NCBI RefSeq assembly: GCF_910591885.1
Contig: NC_063272.1
Coordinates: forward strand, 13,590,364-13,654,363
Direction: 5' to 3'
Length of the DNA stretch: 64,000 nt
DNA from: Bombus terrestris
Lineage: Eukaryota > Arthropoda > Insecta > Hymenoptera > Apidae
Positions 1 through 10,310 of this stretch are shown piece by piece. The first letter of the stretch is position 1, and every line of letters starts with the position of its first letter. The translations under genes and the position numbers were made by a program. The notes beneath the pieces were generated by a model. That model saw only the letters and a program-made list of their open reading frames with translations, made no database searches and had not been told where the DNA came from.

Positions 1-1746
1 TATATTTTATTGTGAAATTTGCAATTAACCTTAATCGAAGAATAATTCTGGAAAATCGTCGACATACAGGTTCCGTTCTAACATTTTTTCACTCTAATAA
101 TCATCCATTATGGAGTGAAGGTTGCTTGCATTTGAGACGTAGCAATCACAGGATTTAAATAGGTCCATTGAATCTCCATATAGCATCGGTCTTGCCGAGT
201 TTTGTTCCGACAGTATTAGAACGAAAGGATGGTATTAGGAGCAATTACTCTAATGCAAACTTGCACGAGAGCCAATCGCTCCTGCCTCGTCTTCCTGTGT
301 ACGAACTTAATACCCGTTTCATCATTCGCGAGTTAGAGCATGGAATGTAGCCTATCTCGATGCACCGCTTCTCGAGTCATTTAATCGGCTATTACACAGA
401 ACACCGAACCCCGTTCTTAAGCATCCTCGAACGCACAGTAATTCTAGTCATCAAGCAATCGATAAGATCGATCTTATAATTTCGATTTACTGACATGGAC
501 TCATTAATTTGTTTACGACGGGTTTATGAACTTAAAAACAGGAAAGAAACCGAAAGCCTTTTCTTATCGGGGCTACTTATTTGGACTTGTAATCGCACCT
601 GCTTTGTCTTTTCAATCGTCCATCAACTTCGTTAAAGTGCGCAGCTGTTGTTTCATTAATACATTGATCCTTAGTCGATACGTTCCATTTATTAATACGT
701 AGTTTATTGTTGGCGATATTTATAGCGAACAGTTGCAAATATAGCACGTTCAAGTAGAATTGACCTTCCATACGCACACATATTTTTCTATATCCATTTG
801 ATAGCTGTTTATATTCAAGCAGTTTTCCAAGTAATTTTTTTTACTGTTACACGCTTCCAACTAATCTAAAAATATTCGAAGAAATTTATCAACGTCTCCT
901 GCGTATTATATAATCCTCCGCTCGGACAAATGTTAGGGAAGACAATTTTTTTTTTTTTTTTTTTTCTAAACAAAAGTAAAATTCAGCGAGGAGTAATTCA
1001 AAGAGTGAAATTTCGCTTCAACCATTCGTAATTTAATTTATCTACGCGTGATCGTATCGTCCCACGTTTTGTTAGAAGGTCAGTGACCTAATATTTTCTT
1101 ACAACGATCAAGCTGTCTTTCATAAATTTGATTGTTTAGTAGATACAGCTTGCCATTCGTTCGGATAGTTCTCGCGCAAAGGCTACAGTTTCTAGAAGTG
1201 TTTTAAAATTGACCGAGGAAACTAGCCTGGCCGAATCGACGGAACATAGGTGGAAGCACGCGGAAACGAATCATTAAGATAATTGATCGTGAGACAAGGT
1301 GCGCTCCTTCGATCGGCCAGCTACACGTGAGAAAAAACACGGTTTATTATTTGATTTAAGCGTTGTTCCTATCTTCTATACTATATCTGTTACATCACCG
1401 ATATTTCGTGTCAGGACGTTATGTGTTTTCGTTCGAAATGCAATTACATCGATGAAAGCAAAGAGCAGTTTAAACAAAGAACGAGTATTTCGATGAAACA
1501 GCTACGTGACTATTATCACGTTAATGGCATTAATGAGATGCCATACAAAAAATGTAAATGATTCTGCTATGACAGTTATCTCTTTTTTCTTTTATATGAA
1601 TATGTATCCTGATCTTCTCGGTGATTTCCATACTTACCTGTTATGTATATGTTCTTCAGTTAATCGAAACGAATTCGATCGAACGTTCTATTAAAATGAA
1701 ATAACGTTCTCGATCGAGAAACGTACGTACATACATTATCTCCTGT
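1..1746. other. Non-coding stretch, no gene recognised
   Basis: AT-rich DNA with no frame I recognise. Two details stand out: a T20 run at 946-965, and a splice-donor-like word on the minus strand at about 1629-1640 that reads CAG|GTAAGT. The frames upstream of that donor on the minus strand are stopped within about 20 codons, so no coding exon is claimed. Confidence 0.5.
946..965 (+). repeat. Homopolymer T20
   Basis: Uninterrupted run of 20 T. No coding or splice context was seen next to it. It could be the A-tail of an old minus-strand retroelement insertion, but no element body is recognisable at its edge. Confidence 0.95.
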
Positions 1747-1959
1747 TTGTTTTCCGTGTCGTCGTTTCCAAGCATCGTTGGTGTTCGATTACTTGGAAAA
1801 CACCGTTTGACGGAAACCGAATTAGTTTCGCAGAACAACGAGACCACCGTTCTTCCTCCGGAAACGAGTTCTACGAACGTTTCCAATTATACATGTTTCG
1901 AGAGCTCGGAGAAATTGGACTGTGACGTGAACGTGACAAATTCTTCCACTGTTCCGTGA
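1747..1959 (+). CDS. Candidate exon, Asn-glycosylation-rich frame (unproven)
   Basis: I do not recognise this frame. It is open for about 70 codons, has no ATG near its start, and is preceded by a pyrimidine-rich tract that could serve a 3' splice site near 1773 (TTTCCAAG). The second half is hydrophilic and reads like an extracellular segment: it holds NET, NVS, NYT, NVT and NSS sequons and two Cys (TCFESSEKLDC). A TGA ends it at 1959. The frame one base over continues NCSNLTF and HRNIS, with three more sequons, which could mean a single-base break or simply that Asn codons are common in AT-rich DNA. It lies just before a long AT microsatellite, so the 3' edge of any exon is unclear. Confidence 0.2.
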   Translation: MFSVSSFPSIVGVRLLGKHRLTETELVSQNNETTVLPPETSSTNVSNYTCFESSEKLDCDVNVTNSSTVP

Positions 1960-2025
1960 ATTGCTCGAACCTTACATTTCATAGGAATATTTCCATCCGC
2001 ATATATATACATATACATACACACG

Positions 2026-2028
<3 letters not shown>

Positions 2029-2086
<58 letters not shown>
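2029..2086. repeat. (AT)29 microsatellite
   Basis: Perfect AT dinucleotide array, 29 units, flanked on the left by imperfect ATAC and ACAC words from about 1999. Length is likely polymorphic. It can extrude a hairpin or cruciform. Confidence 0.97.
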
Positions 2087-2088
<2 letters not shown>

Positions 2089-5000
2089 TATGTATATATA
2101 GTAAAAGTATAATTCAGTTTTCATTTCTCCAACTGCACCATCAAGTTATTCAAGCGATATTTTATTCATACTGTTACTATGGGATTCTGGAATATCTCGA
2201 ACGTTATAGACATCATTGTAATATTATATGGCTTTCAGATAACGTGCGAACGAGTCCTAGACTCGTGGATCTTTATGCAGTTTCATATTTTTTACGAGAA
2301 ATTGAAGAGAAATAAAGGTCTCGAGAATCATCGATTATAACTGGCAAGTTCAGATAAAAAATTTTCATCCGAGCATCTCAACCGATCGTGAAAGTTGACG
2401 TATAGCGGTGTAATCGATTAAAGGTTAAGGTCGGAATTTATGAAGATCGTTGTAATCAACTGATTCGTATTAAGCTGAAAAGTTGTAAGAACAGTTTACC
2501 ACATCGATCGTAATCTTCCTAAATGATTAACGTCCTCGCGGATGCGTGCGTTTACCTAGACCTGCGCAACACCACGCGTAATCGTCCTCACCGCGTTATG
2601 CAATTCAGCTCGCGGAATAATTCCCTCCAATTCCACGGCGACTTTGCTCATTATCTACTTAACTCGGTCATCGAACTCCCCGCTGCTTTTTATCGCCGTT
2701 CCCGCGTTTCTTCTGCGCTGCGTTTTCTTCGAAATTACAGGAAGGAAAAATAGAAAGAAAAACAAGATGCACGTTCGCCAGCTGTTTCGCGTAACGATCG
2801 CTTGATTGCGAACTTCACGCGATTTTCACGCGATTTTCGCGTAACAAGTTTCCCGGTATTCGGGTTAATGCGTTTTGGCAGCCGAGAATCGGTCGTTGAG
2901 CTCGAGAAAATTTAGAAGAAATGATGAAATTTATTCCAAAATTTCGGTTTTGCAACGGTGTTTCGAAACAGGGCGCCTTCGCACACGCTACGATGTAAAT
3001 AGCGAAGGAATCACGGAAGGAAAGCGTGTTTCCATTAATCAATTTATAATTCTGAGACAAGACTTCAAATTTAACCAGTTCGTCAAGGAAGGCAAATTAG
3101 CTCTTCACCTATTATTAGATCGTCTTCCGATTAGATCCGATTAACGTTAGTACTTTAATATTATGTATCTAGGTGTGCTATATATAATTAATTGGCAAAT
3201 CAATATGATAAAAATAAATAAGTATATGCAATCGTATTTCTATCTCGATGGAAGTAAACATCGGTACTGGCAAAAACCCTACTTACCCTTACCACCTAGT
3301 AATCACAAAGTAATTGCGAACAGAAAAGTAATTACAATTCTAATACCAGGCGTTTCGATGTGTTCTAGTTCTACCGTTAATGGGTTAAGCATTCACCTAC
3401 CAGGTTATGGGAAATCTCTAGTACGTGCGATTAATTATTTTCAATTTTTGCGGTTGCGCGGAAATATTTCGAAATTTTGTGACAAACATAACGTAGGCGC
3501 CAGGAAAGAATTTTTCTTGGTGTTTACGCTGATTTTCGAGGCGGACAATTTGTCGTAAACACAATAGCCGTCATGATAAACTGGCACTTAGTAAAGTAAA
3601 CCAGACAGAAATCAGCAAACATTGTCGCTAATAATATCGAATTTAGAAGAAGCCCTAGTTTTCGTGCCAACGGACGCGACAGTTGCTCGCCCCGGCAGGC
3701 TACGCCGTAGGCTTGAACGACCATCCAAAATTTGTCAATTCGATGTTTTCTTCGTTCTTTTTGGATCCAACGTTGGACGAACCTCCCTTCCCACGGATTA
3801 TTCGCAATTCGAGCCCACGCGTGGAAAACGTGCGAAATAGCTCGATGACCCCGCTCCGAATCGCTAGACGGGAATCAGCCTCGACGCGTGAAACGATCAT
3901 AACTACCAAGTCATACTACGCAGTGGTTAGTGGAACAGATATAGCTAGGACGTAGATTCAAGCATCCAGTGGCGATTGCCAGTGTTGCAATCGTATTTAG
4001 GGTTATACGTGGTATACAGCCCTTTCAACTTTATAATCGAAGAGCTTTCTGCAATAAGAAGCCACTTCCCTCCACTTGCTAGTAATTTGAGCAAACTTAT
4101 AAAAACTAACTGAACATCGATCAAAGTCGAATCGCGTTCGAACCGCTTAAAATCTGTTTCTATATATTTTTATATTTAACAGTAAGTTAAGATCGTAGAT
4201 ACGAAAAGTAAATCTTCTATTCCGTATTCGATCTAAAGATTAGGAAGAAAGCCTTGAACTACATATATGTATCGTATATCTAAGTTCTTGCAGCCTCCGA
4301 AATATCTCAGGCTACTTGTTTCAATCATCGAAGTACACCGATTCTAATGCTGATCTAACTTATATAGTTTTTTGTCATTTAATATTTTTTATTATTTATT
4401 GGCCAAAGCGTATGCAGCGATACAAAGACACCGAAGATACTATGCGTGCCCCTTGAAAGTTAAATCGCGCGCGCGTTCTTGCATAATCGTTTCATGCTAG
4501 CGAGAGATCCGTCGCGGAGAACAGCCACGTTTGCATATGTACACGAGCGGTGTTGCGCGCGACTGGCTACGCTCAGAACCAGCCGTAGGTGCCTTTAGAG
4601 GTTAAGAAAATATCTGTGTCACTCGTACCGATTGGCCGACCGGTTGCCAGATAGTCGTTATATACAGGATGGAATTTGCATGCATATTCAAGCGACTGTC
4701 GGCGCCTGCTGCAGCGAAGCATCGAGGTCGTGGTTCGATCGAGGAGCTCGAACTTCTACTCTGCGTCAAAGTCTGAGAGAGGAACGACCACTTTTCGGTG
4801 AAAGTAAATGTGTGAACCGAACGATCGAAAGAAGTTGTTACGTATATTTCTTCTTTCCTTTTCGTCGGCTTTGTAACCGACTGTCGCGGGCATTCAGGAA
4901 GTTTCGTATCTTCGAGATACAAAGATCGATTTTGATAGGTTTCATCGATGATCAAATCCTGGGATTGCGCGTATAATAATATTACATCACGATCACGAAA

Positions 5001-6230
5001 CGGGTTATGGTTTGGACACGTGAAGAATATGTTTGCGACGAACTTTAGAGTTTCGACTTCAACTTTAACTTCAATTCTTCGGTAAGAGGTAGATAGAACA
5101 GGTACAAAGAAAGAGTATAAGAATTAGTAGAAATTACGTATAATTTTCATTATCTTGGATTGGACGCAGTGTCATACCAGCGAACAGATGAAACTTAAAT
5201 ATTCGATAAAAGAAGAAATAAACGCAAGGGTGTCAATATCACTTACTCAAGAGATATTTCTTAGCAACCGATTCTTAATAAAGATACGCGCGAAGCATGC
5301 TCCATTTATATTCTATTAAGTACGCTTAAGTCCTCTTTGAAATTCTCACAGAGTTAGCGAGTATCTCTTCAAATTATAAACATGCTCCTTAGAAAGTTTA
5401 TGTAACTTCACCGTACCACTCTTCGTTTTCCTAATCGTCTACAGTCCTTAAGCTTGATCCTCGAAATTCCTAATTAATTCCTCTGAATAATTAGCACGCA
5501 AAATGAGACATCCTTCTTTTATAATTATTCCTTATTTCCAACAATTCTTTGGCCTGGATCCTGTGGCTCTGTTCAAATCGGAGCGGCGGCGGTTGGTCGC
5601 GACGACTCGATTTTGCGCATTGTGTGCAAATTGAAGAAGAACGCGTGTACGCACAAACGCGACTGAACATCGGCATAAACAACCCCACGCGGTGCTCACC
5701 TATTAATCGTGTACTAACACGACACACACACGAACGACCCGTATATGGCTGGTCTTGATAGGTAACAGTGGTTGCCAAATCGCGATTGCTATTAATAAAT
5801 ATGTAAGATAATCATTTGCGTAACGATGATCGCGAATTTTCACGATCAATCGGTCTTTGGTCGAGACCACTTCGATTTGGTATTTGATCAGGATAAATAT
5901 TTAGTGGTTTTGTTAAAAATTGATGGCCCGAAAGGGTGAATTATAAAAAGAATTATAAAAATGTAGCGATTTTTATCACTCATCAGATACAGTGTCTTTT
6001 TCTGGAAAATCATAGTAAATTGGTCACACGTGGTTTACCCAAGCGTCAAGCGATATCTGTTCGAGCGATCGTCAATCGTTGTCTGAAAAGTAAAAAAAGA
6101 AAATCGTAGGTTGTTGATAAAGGGAATTGTAATATACCCTATCGTCTGTACGATCGATATATCATTATATAATTATAGAATGATCGTGAATCATGTATGA
6201 CAAGCGTCTCATTGATGTGATCGAATTAAG
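2087..6230. other. Intergenic or intronic stretch
   Basis: Mixed AT-rich DNA with short GC-richer patches (2.5-2.8, 3.7-3.9 and 4.6-4.9 kb). The longest ATG frame is 3163-3558 (131 codons). At this base composition about one frame of that length is expected by chance, and it shows no domain I recognise. No RNA gene or mobile element was seen. Confidence 0.4.
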
Positions 6231-6234
6231 CGGT

Positions 6235-6299
6235 TATAAATAGATGTTTGTTGGTTACTTGTAGCAGTTTAGTGCTTTAATATCGCTACCTACGATCGA
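6235..6299 (+). promoter_or_regulatory. Candidate RNA polymerase II core promoter (TATA + Inr)
   Basis: TATAAATA at 6235-6242 is followed 31 bases later by GCAGTT at 6264-6269. That matches 5 of 6 positions of the insect initiator TCAGTT, with its A at 6266. Near +28 the word CGATC partly matches the downstream promoter element RGWYV. The spacing is what arthropod TATA/Inr promoters use. It sits about 360 bases before the signal-peptide-like frame at 6632 on the same strand. All three motifs are short, so chance occurrence is possible. Confidence 0.25.
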
Positions 6300-6631
6300 T
6301 CAGATACCTCTGCCGATTGTTATTGAATGACGCGATGGCCTGGTATATAGATCGTTTCTCTTAGTACCTGTTCACGGTTAGCCGTTTCGTGCTTACGCAA
6401 AACGAATGTTTGCTCGGATGCAGACGGTGTTCGCTTGTTTGCGGTTTTCTCAGGTTGCCCACGTGTCTTTTAGCCGGCGATAAATATAGACGATTATTAG
6501 GTGTACCTCGAGCTAAACTGACCTCGGGCTAGAGGCAAAATGGTAAACACTATGCGGGTCTGTTCCGTGAACACAACATTAATTGAATAGTCGATAAATG
6601 TAACACAAGCTATACGGGACACTTGTGTTCA

Positions 6632-6730
6632 ATGAACCACTTCTGCGTCGTTTCATTATTGTGTCTCGCGTCTTTGCTCGCTCAAGGAACAATCGGCCGA
6701 GTTCCTGGCCGACCAAGGGTGAAAATGTGA
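6632..6730 (+). CDS. Candidate first coding exon with secretory signal peptide
   Basis: A short ATG frame encodes Met, a few polar residues, then a strongly hydrophobic core (CVVSLLCLASLLAQG) and a small/neutral cleavage-like end. It continues TIGRVPGRPRVK to a TGA at 6728-6730. This layout is typical of a secreted-protein leader. A good donor overlaps the end: AAAAT|GTGAGA at 6726/6727, which would splice out the TGA in codon phase 2. The start context is weak (TCAATGA), and the frame is open upstream to a TGA near 6583, so it could instead be an internal exon with a membrane segment. A TATA/Inr pair lies upstream at 6235-6269. No downstream exon could be found by eye. A self-contained 32-residue peptide is the alternative. 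Confidence 0.3.
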   Translation: MNHFCVVSLLCLASLLAQGTIGRVPGRPRVKM

Positions 6731-7633
6731 GAAAACAAGACGAGTATATGCAATGTTAGATTTTATTGCTTATCAATAGCATAATACTATGCGCAATATT
6801 GCAGCCTATGAGTGTGCAGTAAGATTTGTTCGTCGAAGGCCTCGTTCTCACGAAAATCGTGTTTGAAGATGTCTCAAAATGTGGGCATAGTCGATAGATC
6901 TTTTTCAATTCGGTGATCAGGTTTTGCCAACACAAAACCGGTATTCGAACAATCTTTCTTCAATGATCGATAGGTGAATAATTATACTAAGATCCACGGA
7001 TGAAATGAATAACAATAGAAGCTCATTTATTCGAATTCTATTTATTGGGACAAAGTCGTATTTGCAATTAGCATCCGATTAAATGGAATCTTGTCGAATG
7101 CATTTTATTCGAACTTTCTGAAATTCCTAACATGTACATATGCGAATTCCTACGCGCGAACGTATGAACGAGCGTCGTTGAAGGGTGTCGTTCTATAAAC
7201 TATGGTGGGGGAAATTTTTCGAGTACGATTATGATACGGTGTTGCACATCTGGAACGATATTCGATCGCTTTACGTCCAGATTGCTCGCAACGATACACT
7301 GTGACGAGCGTACTGGAAGTTAGTGCAACGAGACGCTAATAAAGTCGATCGTTCTATCTCTGCGTATTCTCGCTATATATGTATGTATGTATACAGTGTA
7401 GCACACGTATGATAATTACTCGTGGTTGGATTCAGATTGAAACTATCAGGTTATTGCGGCTCGCTTTAGTGCTTATTACACGTGCAATATAGACGTCGAA
7501 TAATATTCCATCGTTGATATATCGAATAATTTACCTGTTCTATTAACCTCTTGAACGATACCGGTAAACACGTCGATTTAAATATCGTTCAAATACTCTG
7601 TTTATACCATGCTCTGTACATACAAGACGTCAG
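6731..7633. other. Non-coding stretch
   Basis: AT-rich, no gene seen. It contains a short ATGT/GTAT microsatellite at about 7375-7392. If the leader at 6632 is real, this would be the first part of its intron. Confidence 0.45.
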
Positions 7634-8090
7634 AATGTCGCGCTATTTAAAGAAGAAAAGAGCGGGGGCAAGCAAAGTATTATAGCTAGTGCGAGATGCG
7701 GGAACGTAGAAGAGGGGAATAGATATTGGAGGCCGGAAAAGGAAAGAATCTGCGAGAGGAATAGCGGTAGGTTGAAACATCTGGTGGAGGACTGCACAGG
7801 AGCAGAAAGAATAACAGCGAGCGTGAAAAAGATTCTGAAGGATGAGATATAGGAACAGATGGAGAAATGATTAAGGAAAATAGAAAGAGTAAGTGAGGAT
7901 AGAGATGGAGAAAGAAGTGGTAGAAGGAAATAAGCAGAGATTAAAAGATGTAATAAGCAGACGGTTAACAGCAGGGGTGGTTAGCAGAAATAATAGTTGT
8001 AGAATAGGAAGAATTTCTAACGTTGATTCTTAGTACGTAGTAACTGGGTTAAGGATAGCATAAGAATAAAGTATGATAGGATGAGTGAGA
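7634..8090 (+). mobile_element. LINE relic: reverse-transcriptase ORF C-terminal tail and 3' UTR
   Basis: A broken non-LTR retrotransposon 3' end. One frame (7635-7683) reads MSRYLKKKRAGASKVL. The next frame (7679-7852) reads SARCGNVEEGNRYW, then RPEKERIC and LKHLVEDC, and ends at TAG 7850-7852. This is the ARFRCGNE...W...RICG...H....C tail found after the RT domain in a LINE family I know from hymenopteran genomes. It is the same tail type as the copy at 27.7 kb. A frameshift near 7680 and loss of the first zinc-motif Cys show it is dead. The A/G-rich 3' UTR runs on to about 8090. The 3' end is not sharp and no target-site duplication was found. Clade not determined. Confidence 0.75.
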
Positions 8091-9839
8091 AAATCCGACG
8101 AGGAAGTGGGTAGTTTAGAAAATTGTAACTAAGTCGCATTTCTTGGCTACAAGTATGGCTGAATAATTTATTAACGTGTTGTGCGCGGTATCGCTTGTTT
8201 ATGAGTGATGTTTTCCTTCGTCTAAGTAGAATTTCACGAATAATTCACTAGAATTTACACAAAGCTAACGAGAGGTTTGTAACAGACGGAAATATATAGA
8301 AATTTGTTATAATTACTAGACATATCAAATTCATGCTCGTTACGAGTAGTCTGTAACAGAATCATATGATATGAAAGAATAATTAGAACGAATATCTGAT
8401 GTGCAGAACAATGGATATGTTAATGGCTGGTTTAAGCATGATTTGACGAAAAACAATGAAAATTATCGTAAATAATGTATACCGAGCCGTTTCACGAATA
8501 ATTAACCTCGATGCTTTATGGCGATATTCATGTAGAATACGCGATATTTCTCAGAGAAATAAGAAAAACATTTATCTCCTGATCTTAATAAATTCGACCC
8601 TGAAGAGGTTAAGTAATTCCTCTTCCGTTGCATAGGTCGTAAGTATTAGAATCGAGACGAGTTAACCGTGCATTCTTTCGCAGATGTACTATAGGTAGGG
8701 ATTTTCACGGCACGTTTGTCATTATCAAGTTCTAAATAAAAGCGTTAAAATTATACGCGTGACTTCAGGTTCCCTGGCTCTCGAAAATTCGCGAAGCGAA
8801 TTTCTCTTTTAGCTGACGTATCTATCTATCTCGTATCTATCTCGTTGCACGCGACTGCATTATACTTGGAGAAGCATTTTCCAATGCAACTGGCTCTCAC
8901 GTTAATTTTGGTCATCGTACGGTTAGGAATACGTTCTGCAACATTCGTCGTTCGATAATTTATTTACTCGAGCACTCGTAACTCGATTTATTTACAAAAG
9001 GAACGCGTGATATCAATATAATTCATCAAACTCGAAATACATTGCCAATGTTGCCGCATAGCTCTGTTAATAGCTTCGATATTTTGTTATTCCGAAACCT
9101 GTTCGTTCGATGCTCGAGCTAAATCTGCTTTCGATCCTCTTCTTCCCTGCGTCGGGAGACACGTGTCTGCAGCTATTACAAAAATAAGCGATCTCTCACT
9201 CCAACTGCTTTCTGCTTTCTCTTGTTTACCAGAAATTGAGATAAGAAAAGTGTGTTAACGGCATTGACGGGGACACCAAACCATCCCGTCTTGATCGAAT
9301 GAATTATATTTCAAAATACTTGCGAGCAAGTGTAATAGTAAAGAATCAAAACTCTTTGTGACGTCAAACGGGTATATACACATGTACGAAACAAACAAGT
9401 ACATAGAGCGAAATACTATTTATTTATCGAGACTTCATTTGTTTGAACGAAATTTTAGTTAGTAACCAATTAACCTCTTGTCTCGTGACTTTGTTTTTTG
9501 AATATACACGTCAACCTTATTTACGGTTTCGTTACGATGTTTGAGGAAAAGTATTGAAATATTGTATCCATAAACTCGCTATCTCAGCGATCCGTAACAC
9601 TTGTAACTGGAATTAAACTCAAAGCTAAGATTAAACTTTGTGTTTGATTCTGAATCATTGCCACAAGTATGGCGAGATATTTATTATGAAGGTAAGGTGT
9701 TGATTGGATTCGTTCGTCTAAATGTAAAATCTTTTCCTATGAATGAGAGAAGCACGAGGAAGAGAAATATAGTTTGAACAGAAGACACAGAGAAAACACG
9801 TCGAATTTCAGTTAAACGAATTGTTTACGTCCGAGGGAC
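8091..9839. other. Non-coding stretch
   Basis: AT-rich, no open frame worth calling. It contains a small ATCT repeat at about 8818-8845. No RNA gene was seen. Confidence 0.45.
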
Positions 9840-10310
9840 TCAAGTAAATGAATTCTACAACGAAACACTCTCGTTCTCGCCCAATCGACACCCGTGAAAA
9901 CACGAAATGCCGCGATCGAAGGTGTGAACGCCGGTGCCCAGGCAAGAGAAATTTTGAAACCCCGCCGCGTTTTTCGTGTTCCGCGTCGAAACTCGATAAA
10001 GAGCCTCTTGTCGAGTCCCCACCCGTTTCCCTGCCTTTTTCTTGGACGCCTTGTTCTGCTCGTGGCGCGTGCTTCTGTTTGTAACGAGTGGCGCCAAACC
10101 GGCATGACAGCAGGACTCTCTGCGTCCCAGATCGAGTTATTCTATTTGTCGAGATCACGCAATCGGCCACGGCCCGTTCACGTTCTTCTGTGTATATACA
10201 CAGGCGTGGGTACGAGGAAGAGGGCCATCACCGTTCGAGAAAACGAACGTGGAACTTTTAATAGCCGGTTTCGCGAGTCGTGCGAAGGACACGATATTCT
10301 TTCTTGAGAA
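9840..10310. other. GC-rich island with frames open on both strands
   Basis: CpG-dense block of about 470 bases in AT-rich surroundings. At least five frames on both strands stay open for 78-137 codons, but they conflict and none resembles a known family. Loss of stops here is explained by composition. It may be a promoter or enhancer island, an old exon, or only a local compositional peak. Confidence 0.35.

Noticed and set aside
1629..1640. ATACTTACCTG, the first 11 bases of U1 snRNA
   Set aside because: The sequence after it (TTATGTATATG) does not match U1 or fold like it. The word is simply the complement of a consensus splice donor on the minus strand.
3163..3558. 131-codon ATG frame
   Set aside because: About one such frame is expected by chance in 64 kb at this composition. 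No domain, splice or context support.
9808..10307. Five overlapping frames of 78-137 codons on both strands
   Set aside because: Mutually exclusive, in a CpG-rich block with few stop words, and no family resemblance.
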